Source: Ostrinia nubilalis
Lineage: Eukaryota > Arthropoda > Insecta > Lepidoptera > Crambidae
Length of the DNA: 64,000 bases
Direction of reading: 5' to 3'
Assembly (NCBI RefSeq): GCF_963855985.1
Contig: NC_087109.1
Location: 6,282,001 to 6,346,000, forward strand
Position 1 is the stretch's first letter. Every line of letters begins with the position of its first letter. The position numbers and the translations under genes were made by a program. The notes under the pieces are model-generated. The model was not told the DNA's origin and did no database searches. It worked only from the letters and a program-made list of their open reading frames with translations. Below are positions 47,456 to 56,661 of this stretch, one piece after another.

Positions 47456-48074
47456 TACACATTACTGAAACACTTAAACTTCATTTAATAACTTATATTT
47501 ATAGGAAATAGGTACCTTAATATTTTCCTTGTTCTTGTTTGTTCACTACTAGTGAAAGCAGAATGAATGATATAAGTTTGTTTTTTCCCTTTTTATTAAG
47601 CTCGTCTCAAAGTATCTGGTAAACAAAATTACCCTTATCATAAGAACATCAAATGAAATCAAATCAAATGGGTTTTATTGCTTCATGTTAGTACAAAAAT
47701 TCTTAAATAATAAAAATACCCATAATAACATAGATTATTTTGTTGCAAATAAAGTAGCTCTACATATAAAAAAGGTAGACTCGCGCGAATTGAGTTGGCT
47801 GTTATGTCCTGTCCACGCGCCAGTCAGCTGCTAAATGTCATACTCATTTCTATTCTTAAGACAATAGCGGTAAGGTCTCAAACTGAATAAATTAATGCGC
47901 AGCTGACTGTACATTTACGCAGAAAGGCGATAGTACCGTTGGAACGACCTAATTTCTACAATTAGGGCCCATTTTGTGTATCAAGATCGAAACTGATTTA
48001 CTAAAATGGTGGCAATGTTGCTTGTTACAAAATACTTCTATTGTCCAAAAGACACCTTGCTACTGTATATCATA

Positions 48075-48260
48075 GAACTTATGCTCCGGTGGTTGAATGG
48101 TGAGCGAGTGAAACTCAAGAGGTGTAGGGTTCAATTCTCTAGTGGGTTTTCTGATTATTTTGTAGTACGACAAACTTGACCTTCACTGGTTGGGTTTTTA
48201 TTGGCAGTCAAGCTATAGACAGTTGCAACGGTGGAAAAGAGAGGTGAGAATATACCCAAA
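48075..48260 (+). mobile_element. tRNA-headed SINE of the second family
   Basis: The head has an A-box-like TGGTTGAATGGTGAGCGAG and a B-box-like GGTTCAATTC. The body follows with ACTTGACCTTCACTGGTTGG and TTTTTATTGGCAGTCAAGCT. This copy ties the tRNA-like head to the body that is repeated elsewhere in the window. Confidence 0.6.
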
Positions 48261-48929
48261 GAAATGGGGTACTGTGTATAATGCTCACAGGTGGCTAAGG
48301 AAGGATATACAAGCTAGAAAATGACAGTCGACAGAGTTGTCGAATGCACCACCTGGGAATCGATCCTGGGAATTTCAAGCCGGGTGAAAACTAAGAATTC
48401 TAGGTACTGTATTCATGTGTTATTATGTTGGTTTATCCATACTTGAGTAATATAGAAATAATATTGAGTATTTACAACATTGTGCGGATATGATATAATT
48501 TCATATTTAATTCTTGCGGTCAGAATTATCTGTGAGTAAATTAATTATTATTATTTTCAGGACTATTATTATGACAGTAATGTAAACATTTTAATGAATA
48601 TCAAAACATTAATAAACTAATTGTTGATACTTAAAACTGTTTCATATTATGGATCATTCATGATCGAACCAGGTTGGCGTCATCACCGTCACATCTAGGT
48701 TACATAGCGGCATTTTTTTGTGTAATAAATAGTCACAGTTTTCCGGAAAATTTTCAAATACGGAAAAAAAACTGATCGAATTTTTTCGCGGACGCCAATA
48801 TCGTGTGTAATATTTAAATAACGAGACAGGTCCAAACGCGATCTTTTTTATGAAGAACCTACATGGATTACTACGGCTATGTTGCTACAGCCGATGGATG
48901 ACTCTACTATTTTTCAAAATATTTTAATA

Positions 48930-49086
48930 CTAGCTTTCCGCCCGCGGCTTCACCTGCGTGGAATTTTGTCTGCCACAGAAAAACTTCATCGCACGCGTCG
49001 CGGTTTCAAACACCGGGATAAAAACTATCCTATGTCCTTTCCCGGGACTCAAACTATCTCTATGCCAAATTTCATCAAAATCGATA
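48930..49086 (-). mobile_element. Helitron-like element, 5' truncated
   Basis: The plus strand begins CTAGCTTTCCGCCCGCGGCT, the reverse complement of the family's 3' hairpin and CTAG. It continues to a TTCATCAAAATCGATAGATC region, after which the 5' part is lost. Confidence 0.65.
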
Positions 49087-50143
49087 GATCATTATTACAG
49101 GTAGTTATAAACATTAATTAAATTAAATCTATGTACAAATTGAACTGAAAGATAGCACTTATTAGAATATTAGCGCTTTCATAAAGCTTCATTTGCATAA
49201 TCCTATGGCGTGACGAATGTCGGCCACGGAAATGTTAAGGAGAGTGCCTAATGGCTAGATGGTAAATTTTCCACGTTTTTGCGCCTATCCAGAGCAGAAA
49301 TATGAGCAAACGAGCATTTCTACGGCCGGCCGCAAATGTGGTAGTAGGGTTAGCAAAACACTCTGACAATACTAAAAAAAATCTGTTTTAATGAAGCTTT
49401 ACTATATGAAAATATACACGTACTTAAACTGATTTTGTATATCTTTTTGTTCCAGTTAATCTCCGAAAGGGCAAGATTGATTTTGACAAGACTTTTAATA
49501 GATAGCTGATGTTATTTAGATAATTTAAGCTACTAAAGTAGGATTCAAGTAATAATGGGACGTGTAAAAGCATTTTTAAAAGCCTTTTTGCACAAAATAA
49601 ATGACTTTTATGACTTACTTATAATAAAATATAAGTAAAAGTCATAAAATCTGTGATGTAAAACTTTACTTTGTTAAACTCTTTACTGGACGCAGTTCCA
49701 TTATAGTGAGAGGTTTAGTTTGACTAAACTATCGTATTCTCATGGTTGAACAAACGAATAAAGTTTCCTCTTTTTAAGATTTTAAAAATAGAATGTTCTT
49801 TTTTTGAATAATTTAAAAGAAAACGTACATCGAAATGTCACTTGCGCATACTCCTCACCTTCATAACCAAGTATCAATAAAACACTAATGTTGACGCTAC
49901 TATAATATTTAATTAAGTTGTTAACAGCCTCGCCGATGTCTGACATACCTTTTACGTTGAAGAATGCCATATTGAAACACTCTTGCTGATATGGAATTAA
50001 TATAAGTCCCCCGGTTTTTATGGCCGTTGGTTTCACATAAAATCCGGTGTAGTTATTTTGGTATTGGGGAGACCGGGGTGAATTGTAACAGAGGATATCG
50101 GAGTTGTGACATTGTCGATTTTTTGGAACTTATTAACTACCAG

Positions 50144-50317
50144 CAACCCGCCCCGGCTTCGTTAGGGTGCTAAGTATTGTATAAACCTTCCTCTTGAATC
50201 ACTCTATCTATTAAAAAACCGCAACAAAATCCGTTGCGTAGTTTTAAAGATCCAAGCATACATAGGGACAGACAGCGGAAAACGACTTTGTTTTATAATA
50301 TGTAATTAATGATAATG
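50144..50317. mobile_element. Interspersed repeat fragment within a foldback
   Basis: CAGCAACCCGCCCCGGCTTC starts a stretch with CCTCTTGAATCACTCTATCT and TCCGTTGCGTAGTTTTAAAG. I recognise it as a common lepidopteran interspersed repeat, but I cannot say whether it is LINE- or Helitron-derived. It interrupts sequence that is continuous in the related foldback at 20808-21108. Confidence 0.4.
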
Positions 50318-50326
50318 ACTAGCGAG

Positions 50327-50503
50327 CTCGAACTTCGAACTCCTCCAATGTTCTTCTGTTTAATTTCGTTGCGGGGCCAATGACAGTTTAACTTTCTCCC
50401 GGGACAAACTTGACCTTCACTTATTGGGTTTTTATTGGCGGTCAAGCTGTAGATCCTGGCTACACAGAAGTTGCAGCGGTGGGAACGAGAGGTGGAGTCC
50501 CGT
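50327..50503 (+). mobile_element. SINE of the second family with a 9-bp target duplication
   Basis: ACTAGCGAG occurs at 50318-50326 and again at 50504-50512, flanking a body that matches the copies at 6645, 48075 and 53079 (TTCGTTGCGGGGCCAATGAC, CTTGACCTTCACTTATTGGG). The duplication is direct evidence of target-primed insertion into the surrounding foldback. Confidence 0.75.
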
Positions 50504-50544
50504 ACTAGCGAGGTCATAGCAGTGCACGTTTTTTTTAGTCTCAC

Positions 50545-50658
50545 GCCCGTTTTCACCATCAATCCCTAATTTTTAAGTGACCCCTATGACAACAAAATTC
50601 CTGTTAATTTTTACTATAGGGGTCACTTAAAAATTGGGAATTGATGGTGAAAACGGGC
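50545..50658. mobile_element. Palindromic MITE E
   Basis: GCCCGTTTTCACCATCAATC with CCTAATTTTTAAGTGACCCC pairs with GGGGTCACTTAAAAATTGGG and TTGATGGTGAAAACGGGC. The left half also occurs at 38503. Confidence 0.75.
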
Positions 50659-50914
50659 ATCAGACTAACAAATGCGTGCTTTTGCGAGCTCGCTGATGGT
50701 TAATAGGTTTCCAAAAATCGACAATGTCACAACTCTCCTCTGTTACAAGTCACCCCGGTCTCCCTTCTTGATTTATAGTCATGAAGTCGTACGCTGTCAG
50801 ATTACCTAATTGACTTTCGCAAATGAACTTTTTTGCTGACGGTACTATGGAATGTGGGGTGTGTTTAAAAGAAGTTTGGTTGAGGTTTAACGTGATTTGT
50901 CTGAACAAATCGTT

Positions 50915-50985
50915 TAGATTGGTGGTTCACGTGCTAGATTAAAGGTGTGGTCGCGGGTTCGAATCTTGTAGGTATCAAATGTAAC
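50915..50985 (+). repeat. tRNA-like SINE head
   Basis: TTGGTGGTTCACGTGCTAGA resembles an A box region, and GGTTCGAATCTTG 33 bp later resembles a B box. No recognisable body follows. Confidence 0.4.
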
Positions 50986-51808
50986 AGAGATAAAGGAATT
51001 GTAGTTTTGACGTTACTGTTATAATGTAATATTCATAAGTACATCATAATTCCTTAATACAGTTTTGTTGCAAAATAAGACCATTTGCCACTATGTACGA
51101 GTACGTAACTTTAAGATACAACAACGTATCTTAGCTTTTGATAAGCTCCATACATACCCTTAAATATATTCATAAATAAATACATAAAAACATTAGAAAT
51201 GATGTTTTGGACATTAGAAATTCAAATATCCGAAGATTGCACTATAACGCTGACTCACTCGGCATTATTACATTCCATTTTTTGTTCCATTTTGCTTGTA
51301 TGAGATTAGTTCTGTTGTCCAATGAAAAAAGAGAGGACAATGTTTTAAATTTACATTTTTAATACACGCGCAACTCGTTCTACGAGGATTTTTTAATTAT
51401 CTAAGTTACTAGGCTAGTACCTATTAAATGACAAATAGACTATATCTAATAATTATTATTATGACTTTATGCGAAAACATCCAAAATAGAAACTGAATAA
51501 GTGAATTTTATCGCTGTTAAACAAGGAAAAATGCATGTTGCAATATTCGCTTTGCTAAATAATATTATCGGTTCTGACTTCGAACTTAATTCACAACAAT
51601 GTTACGTCATTATGAATGAGAATAAAAAGAGATAATCGCATTTTAAAATTAGAAATGGAACGTAGAATTTGTTCCAAAAAAGAAAAAATATTCGAATTTC
51701 AAATTAATCTGAAAACAAAACAGTCGGAATTTTTCAAATATGGAAACCACAGAACTTAGAAACCTCTTTCTATGTTTGTGATGGAAACAGTTTAAAAAGA
51801 ATTTAAAA
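50986..51808 (-). other. Start of the SoxF intron inside the HMG box
   Basis: Directly downstream of the SoxF donor on the minus strand. AT-rich, no recognised repeat. The exon with the second half of the HMG box should lie at lower coordinates, within or beyond this window. Confidence 0.6.
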
Positions 51809-51816
51809 GCACTTAC
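51809..51816 (-). other. Splice donor inside the HMG box
   Basis: On the minus strand the codons AAA ATG CTA G are followed by GTAAGTGC, a near-consensus donor. The junction is in phase 1 and splits the Gly codon of the SKMLG motif. Reading through gives only K-C-F and then a stop, as expected for intron sequence. Confidence 0.85.
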
Positions 51817-52207
51817 CTAGCATTTTACTCAGGTCAGCGTTGTGGAGGTCCGGATTCTCATCGGCCAGCTTCTTGCGTTCCACCTTCGCCCACACCATGA
51901 AGGCGTTCATGGGCCTTCTTATCCTGGCCTCCTTCAAGGCTTTGGCTTGCCCCATCTTGGTCGTAAAGGGCGCCCTTGCGTACTGCTGACTCGAGTAATC
52001 CCTTCCAGTATCGTACGGACTTCTGTAGTCGTACTGGGCTCTGTAGTCCAAACCGTATGGTAGAGTGGACCAGACTACCAGCTCTGGGCTGGTTTGGTCC
52101 TGCCCAGAGTCGGTGCTATTCTCAACACCCCCCTGCACGTATTGTTCGTAAGAGCGGTGGTAGGTGGGGGGCGATTCTGCGATACCAGCCCCTCCCGAGT
52201 CCATCAT
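51817..52207 (-). CDS. SoxF: SoxF-group (Sox15-like) HMG-box transcription factor, first coding exon
   Basis: This exon encodes 130 codons plus one base of a sequence-specific DNA-binding factor expected to act in the nucleus. Residues 1-90 are low in complexity and rich in Tyr, Ser and Gln (for example [16 protein letters not shown]). The HMG box starts near residue 94 with [20 protein letters not shown], the Sox signature RPMNAFMVW, and continues through [14 protein letters not shown], where it is cut by a GTAAGT donor. The wording of this half-box, and an intron at this point, fit SoxF proteins (Drosophila Sox15, vertebrate Sox7/17/18). The second half of the box (the part with the ...NYKYRPRR motif) must be in another exon, which I did not find. 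A TTTATTTCAG acceptor lies one base before the first ATG, so at least one upstream exon exists, probably 5' UTR. Two ATGs are adjacent and I took the first. A Sox HMG box is certain; SoxF rather than another Sox group is likely. Confidence 0.9.
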
Positions 52208-52208
52208 G

Positions 52209-52222
52209 CTGAAATAAAAAAA
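52209..52222 (-). other. Splice acceptor before the SoxF start codon
   Basis: Read on the minus strand, a T-rich tract ends in TTTATTTCAG at 52209, followed by C and then ATGATG. This is a good polypyrimidine tract plus AG. It implies an intron between an upstream, probably non-coding, first exon at higher coordinates and this exon. That first exon and the promoter were not identified. Confidence 0.75.
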
Positions 52223-52304
52223 AGTAGTTAAATATTGGACGTGAAGCGCATTTACAATGTTATCCTGAAGTGGTGGTAGAGCACACTATATTTATTAATG
52301 AAAA

Positions 52305-52449
52305 CACCCATATTCACAAACCATGCTTACTTAAGTGAACCAGCAAATCGAACGCACAGTGTTGAATAGAGCTTTGAGATTGGTTCGTGTATGACCTTGA
52401 GCGTCCACGCACACTGTAAGACTTTATAGTCATATTTGTGAATACGGGC
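52305..52449. mobile_element. MITE B about 100 bp before the SoxF acceptor
   Basis: CACCCATATTCACAAACCAT on the left and TTTGTGAATACGGGCC on the right, core as in the other copies. On the SoxF strand it lies in the intron just upstream of the first coding exon. The flanking trinucleotides have decayed. Confidence 0.7.
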
Positions 52450-53078
52450 CAAAGTGCACTGAAAAGGGTCTACCAATAAAATAAAAAAAACATTTATGAT
52501 AAGTGGCTATTAAGCCGTGGTTCATAGCAGTTGTCGATGTCATGCTGGCTGAATATAAATAGTTTTGTGCTTTATCCGAGTTTAATCACGAGAGTTTTTA
52601 ATAGAGAGTTGTGCTCATGCATCTAAACCATCATTTTATGAATTCAAGAGATATTCGCCTAGTGTCCGATCAGATTCTCGCAAACGATTGTAGCAACCCA
52701 ACTTAGCAACCTAATAGACTCGCCAAGCGCCTGAATCGACACCTCGCTTCTCGAAACCGTCGCTTCCACTGAACGTCAACTTGCGCGAAGGAATTTGAAA
52801 AATCATCGGTGTCATTTGCTATATCGAGTTAGTCGCAGGAAACAACGTAAGGCGAGCTGCGATACCGATCGCTGAAACGCGAGCGTCTGTCGCCACGTCT
52901 AGGAAAGATGAGGTCTATGACTCTATGGTTACTGGTCTATGGTTCATTGGATCGTTTTAATGCGCGCGCGTGCCGTCATTTGTTTAGACCACAGATTAGG
53001 TTATACAGTTTCGTTGCAAAATCGCCGCTATTACAACTACTTATGATCCTATAGAAGCACCTTGATAATGTGTACTTT
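52450..53078. other. Region upstream of the SoxF coding exon
   Basis: Moderately GC-rich from 52680 to 52960 (CCAAGCGCCTGAATCGACAC, CGATCGCTGAAACGCGAGCG) without an open frame. It lies in the intron, 5' UTR or promoter area of SoxF and is a reasonable place to seek its first exon or an enhancer. Confidence 0.35.
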
Positions 53079-53221
53079 TTATCTGGGACTATTCCCACCG
53101 CCATTATGACCGCCAGTAATAACCCAACCAGTGAAGGTCAAGTTTGTCCCGGGGGAAAGTTTACTGTCATTGGACCCGCAACGAAATTAATCAGAAGAAT
53201 GTAGGAGGAGTTTGAAGTTAA
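53079..53221 (-). mobile_element. SINE of the second family, minus strand
   Basis: AACCCAACCAGTGAAGGTCA and AGTTTGTCCCGGGGGAAAGT match, in reverse, the body at 50327-50503. The match includes its upstream AACTTCAAACTCCTCC segment. Confidence 0.65.
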
Positions 53222-53424
53222 GGTATACCCGAATGTGTACATTACTCATACTAATATTATAAAACAAAAATGACGCTGTCAGTTTGTTGTCACGGAATCT
53301 GAATAAGCCCTAAAAGGGTAAATGAAAAAGGGATGAAATTGGATAGGGCAGAAGCTAGATATATTAAATAAAACAGTAGGTAGGTAAAAAGTTAAAGAGC
53401 GTAATCATAGTGTCATAATAACCA

Positions 53425-54130
53425 CAATAATAATAATAATAATAAGCCCCGCAGGGCAGCTTTGTGGCGAGCTGTTGGTGAGTAGCGACACCACGGGGCC
53501 AGTTGTTAATCCGAGTGCTCCCGAGAGTCGGTCAAGACCCTCGTCTTCGGCTTGCCGAAGTGGAAACCGAGAGGGTCTGCAGGACTTTCACCTCTGGCTT
53601 GCCTTAACCGGCCGGCCAGAGTGGAGTCGCTAGAGCTATATGCTCCAGGGGTGGAAGTGTTAAAGGGCATAACGCCGCGAGTAACTTCGGAGAAAGCGCA
53701 GCACACCTCTCTACACCCCTGAGCTGGCAGACGCCAATGTTGCCCCTCAGTCCGGTCTATACGACCCATGACGCCAGGGGGGGCCCATTTAGTCGCTGGC
53801 TAGTCACCGCCTGCCATTTTTTCAGTCCGAGACTATGAACCAGGCAGGTGACCCGTAGTCTCCATCCATAGCCCAGTAACCAGTCCATCCATCCTTCATC
53901 CATAACCCTAGTCTATTCTCCAATAACTGCAATAGCTCCTGTGCACAGGCTGGGGATGGTCTCTGGCTACATCCCATGATATAGTCAGAGACTAGATCAA
54001 GCATGTGCACCACTTTCACTTTTGTCGATTATTTTGCGCTTAAAACGGCCTCTACGTGTTGGATCTGTATCCCCACGCAAGCCTTATAAAGGACCGGGCC
54101 ACTTTTGACCCGTGAGCTCCAAAGCGTACA
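53425..54130 (-). mobile_element. Probable LINE 3' end, GC-rich, minus strand
   Basis: This block is clearly richer in G and C than its surroundings. It ends at 53426-53445 in (AAT)n, which is a (TTA)n tail on the minus strand. Two minus-strand open frames (53506-53769 and 53822-54019) cover much of it. They include LGFHFGKPKTRVLTDSREHS and CAQELLQLLENRLGLWMKDG, which I cannot assign to a domain. A second 3' tail of the same type begins at 54141. I infer a 5'-truncated non-LTR retrotransposon; clade unknown. Confidence 0.5.
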
Positions 54131-54140
54131 ACTACAAACA

Positions 54141-54200
54141 TAATAATAATAAATACTCTTTATTGTACACCACATAAAAAGAAACAGAAAGAAAAGGAAC
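54141..54200 (-). mobile_element. LINE tail, minus strand
   Basis: (AAT)n followed by ACTCTTTATTGTACACCACA gives, on the minus strand, TACAATAAAGAGT then (ATT)n. AATAAA next to a simple-repeat tail is typical of a non-LTR element's 3' end. Only the last 60 bases are recognisable. Confidence 0.5.
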
Positions 54201-55364
54201 ACATAAGGTACAATTAGGCGGTCTTATCGCTATGAAGCGATCTCTTCCAGACAACAAATACTTTACTTTAAAAAATTGCCATCTTTTATGTTGAATACAA
54301 AACATAAAAAGTCATAAACCTTGAATCGTCATCATTTAAGAGCTCTGAAAAAGGCCTACGCAGTCCACCAATTTATGAAAAAGGATAAAATAATGTCAAA
54401 TCAAAAACGCAACATAAGAGGCGAAAGGAGAACAAAAAAAGATGAGCTTTATTTCTAATTTTTTTGGTATTTTTATTAAAAGAAACTCTTAAATTCATTT
54501 AATGCGGGTTAAATCGGACACGCCACATAACCACCTCATTCAGCATTATCAATACTGGCTGGACAACAAAACTATGTATCAAAATCCGTAGAAAAACACC
54601 GTCAACAATATGAGTAACCCCGAAATTAGAGGAAAGCGCCACCCGACCCGTTCCGCGAACGGCGCTGCGTGTGAACGCATGCATTGTTCGTGATTTCTCC
54701 AGTTACGAGGTACGGTTCAGATGCAACGAGAGCGATTGATGCACGCAAAACACTTTTTTCTCTAATATTAGTTTTTTTACATTTAAACTGATTTTTGCCA
54801 GCTACTGACCGCTGTGCTACGGATATTGGGTAAATTCAAACAATTTTTTTAAAACTTGCCGCTGTACTTATGCTCTGACTGCAGTGCTATGGTCACATTG
54901 GGTAAGTCCAGCGAAATTTTTAAGTTTATTTTACGCTGTGAGCCAACCATTCCAGGACATTTATGACATTTAAACTCAAAGAGGAAGGCAGGGCCACGAA
55001 CTGAAACCGGTGAAGGTTCAGGGAGGTTCAGCTCGATGGAGGGACGACCTCAAAATTGTAGAATGAAAAAATGAAGATCGTAAGTATTTTGTAGCATTTC
55101 TTGGAGAACTCTTTTACATGCAGCGTCCAGTAGCGGACTGGCATTAGCTAAAATGATGACGATGATCCACGATAATCACAATTTAGCACTTTTGTCTTAT
55201 CACATCAAACTTTAGATGATAGTATTTCGTTAAAATCCCGAACCTACTAAGACGCGTGGGACTCTACGTAGTACAAAACCACTGCAATAATTCCTCCTTC
55301 GTTAGACTCGCGAAATTAGTTCCTGCTTTAAACTCGTCTTCACGCCACAGGAAAACAAATGCAG
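54201..55364. other. Non-coding DNA
   Basis: Two related stretches (CCGCTGTGCTACGGATATTG near 54808 and CTGCAGTGCTATGGTCACAT near 54877) hint at a decayed direct duplication. No gene seen. Confidence 0.35.
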
Positions 55365-55367
55365 TAA

Positions 55368-55484
55368 GGCTGAATTACACCACCTAACTTTAACCGTAAC
55401 TGTAACGATAACCGGTGTTTTTTGTATTAAGTGTAACAGAGTTTTGACGTTTGTTATAGTAAAGTAAGATGGTGCAACCGAGCC
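55368..55484. mobile_element. MITE A sharing its TAA with a neighbouring MITE B
   Basis: GGCTGAATTACACCACCTAA on the left and GATGGTGCAACCGAGCC on the right. TAA at 55365-55367 and 55485-55487; the second TAA is also the left flank of the MITE B at 55488. Confidence 0.78.
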
Positions 55485-55487
55485 TAA

Positions 55488-55633
55488 CACCCGTATTCAC
55501 AAACAATGCTTGCTTATGTGAAGCAGCAAATCGAACGCACAGCGTTGAATAGAGATCTGTGATTGGTTCGTATGTCACCCTGTGCGTCCACGCGCACTGT
55601 GAGACCTCATAGTAATGTTTGTGAATACGAGCG
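55488..55633. mobile_element. MITE B adjoining a MITE A
   Basis: CACCCGTATTCACAAACAAT on the left and TTTGTGAATACGAGCG on the right, with TAA at 55485-55487 and 55634-55636. The overlapping open frames at 55390-55641 and 55563-55757 are made of repeats. Confidence 0.75.
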
Positions 55634-55710
55634 TAAGTCAATCACGAAACAATCATACATGTCTGACTTTTTGATAATGACAGAAAAGTTGTACTTGGAC
55701 AGTTCAAACC

Positions 55711-55860
55711 TTTTTTTTATCCATAGCGAGGAAGCTCTTGGCCTGTATCTCACCTGATGGTAAGTGATGATCAGGCCGAAGGTGGAAGCGAGCTTCACCC
55801 GGAATCCTCAACTACAGAGGAACTGGCTATCTTACCTCTAACTGCCGGAACACAACAATA
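55711..55860 (-). mobile_element. SINE, 5' truncated, minus strand
   Basis: This starts with a T run (the poly(A) tail in reverse), then ATCCATAGCGAGGAAGCTCT and GGCCTGTATCTCACCTGATG, and goes on into the body with GGAACTGGCT and CTGCCGGAACACAACAATAT. It matches the 3' half of the element at 4798 in reverse orientation. Confidence 0.7.
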
Positions 55861-56146
55861 TCCTACTACCTATCAATTCTTGTGACAGCATCAAAAACCT
55901 GGCTGTTCTCCTCAAGCTACTCCTGTATCCGAAGTGACAATCCCTCACGGGTGTCACATAATATTCGTGAAGTATGGCCGCCATAAACGCAGGGCAAATT
56001 AAATATGTTGTTTATCACTCACTTACGTTAGGAATGCAAGGTGAGGAGGTTTTATTTTTGTAAATAATTAATATTCAAGCTGAATGTTTGAACGAAGTAT
56101 TTAATAGTTTTTTCAGCTTTAGTAACTAAAAATGTTGCCTTATCAT

Positions 56147-56421
56147 TGAACGAAATACGTCACCGACACTACGAGAGATTAATTGATTGAAAGGCTTTGT
56201 GGTGTAAAATAAAATTATATTGTAAAATAAAATCAAATTACATTTCGTTTTAGTTCAGAGTAGAAAAGTCAAGAGAGAAGAGAAAAAAGTGACAATCGAA
56301 AAAGAAACATAAAAGAAAAAGAAGTTTCTCGCCAGCCAGGCGAGCGGCCAAGGAGTTTGGTCGTACCTACATTTGCTACCTCTACCATTTTACCTAGGCC
56401 GTCATTAGACAGACCTGAACA
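56147..56421 (-). repeat. 3' LTR of the BEL/Pao element
   Basis: This is the second 275-bp copy. In plus orientation it runs from TGAACGAAATACG to CAGACCTGAACA. The AT-rich stretch near 56205-56235 could supply the poly(A) signal on the minus strand, but I did not fix one. Confidence 0.93.
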
Positions 56422-56432
56422 TTCCGCCCGCC
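56422..56432 (-). other. Polypurine tract before the 3' LTR
   Basis: The minus strand reads GGCGGGCGGAA right against the 3' LTR start. This is the expected place and composition for the primer of plus-strand DNA synthesis. Confidence 0.65.
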
Positions 56433-56661
56433 AAAGGACATTATTGCAGAATGTCCTTTAGTTATTTTTTAAAAAACAAGAAACAAACAAAATCTCTTCC
56501 TTAGAGGTAACACAACATTAAACTATACATTATAAAGTTAAAAGAAATGTCCTTGCCTACAGCTAGGCATTGTAGTAAGAATACTACAAATATTTACATT
56601 TACACTTTATAATACACAGAAACAATTTTAACACAATAGGTTAACAAAATACAATTCAAGA

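Larger units (their letters stand above)
50066..50764. mobile_element. Foldback element D carrying nested insertions
   Basis: GGGGAGACCGGGGTGAATTG and CGATTTTTTGGAACTTATTA at the left mirror CCAAAAATCGACAATGTCAC and CACCCCGGTCTCCC at the right. Inside are a repeat fragment (50144-50317), a SINE with its own duplication (50327-50503) and a small palindromic MITE (50545-50658). Sequence shared with the copy at 20808 (GTGCTTTTGCGAGCTCGCTG) resumes after them. Confidence 0.72.

Noticed and set aside
55563..55757. Open frame spanning 55563-55757 as a gene
   Set aside because: It runs across MITE B and the reversed SINE tail; the sequence is all repeat.
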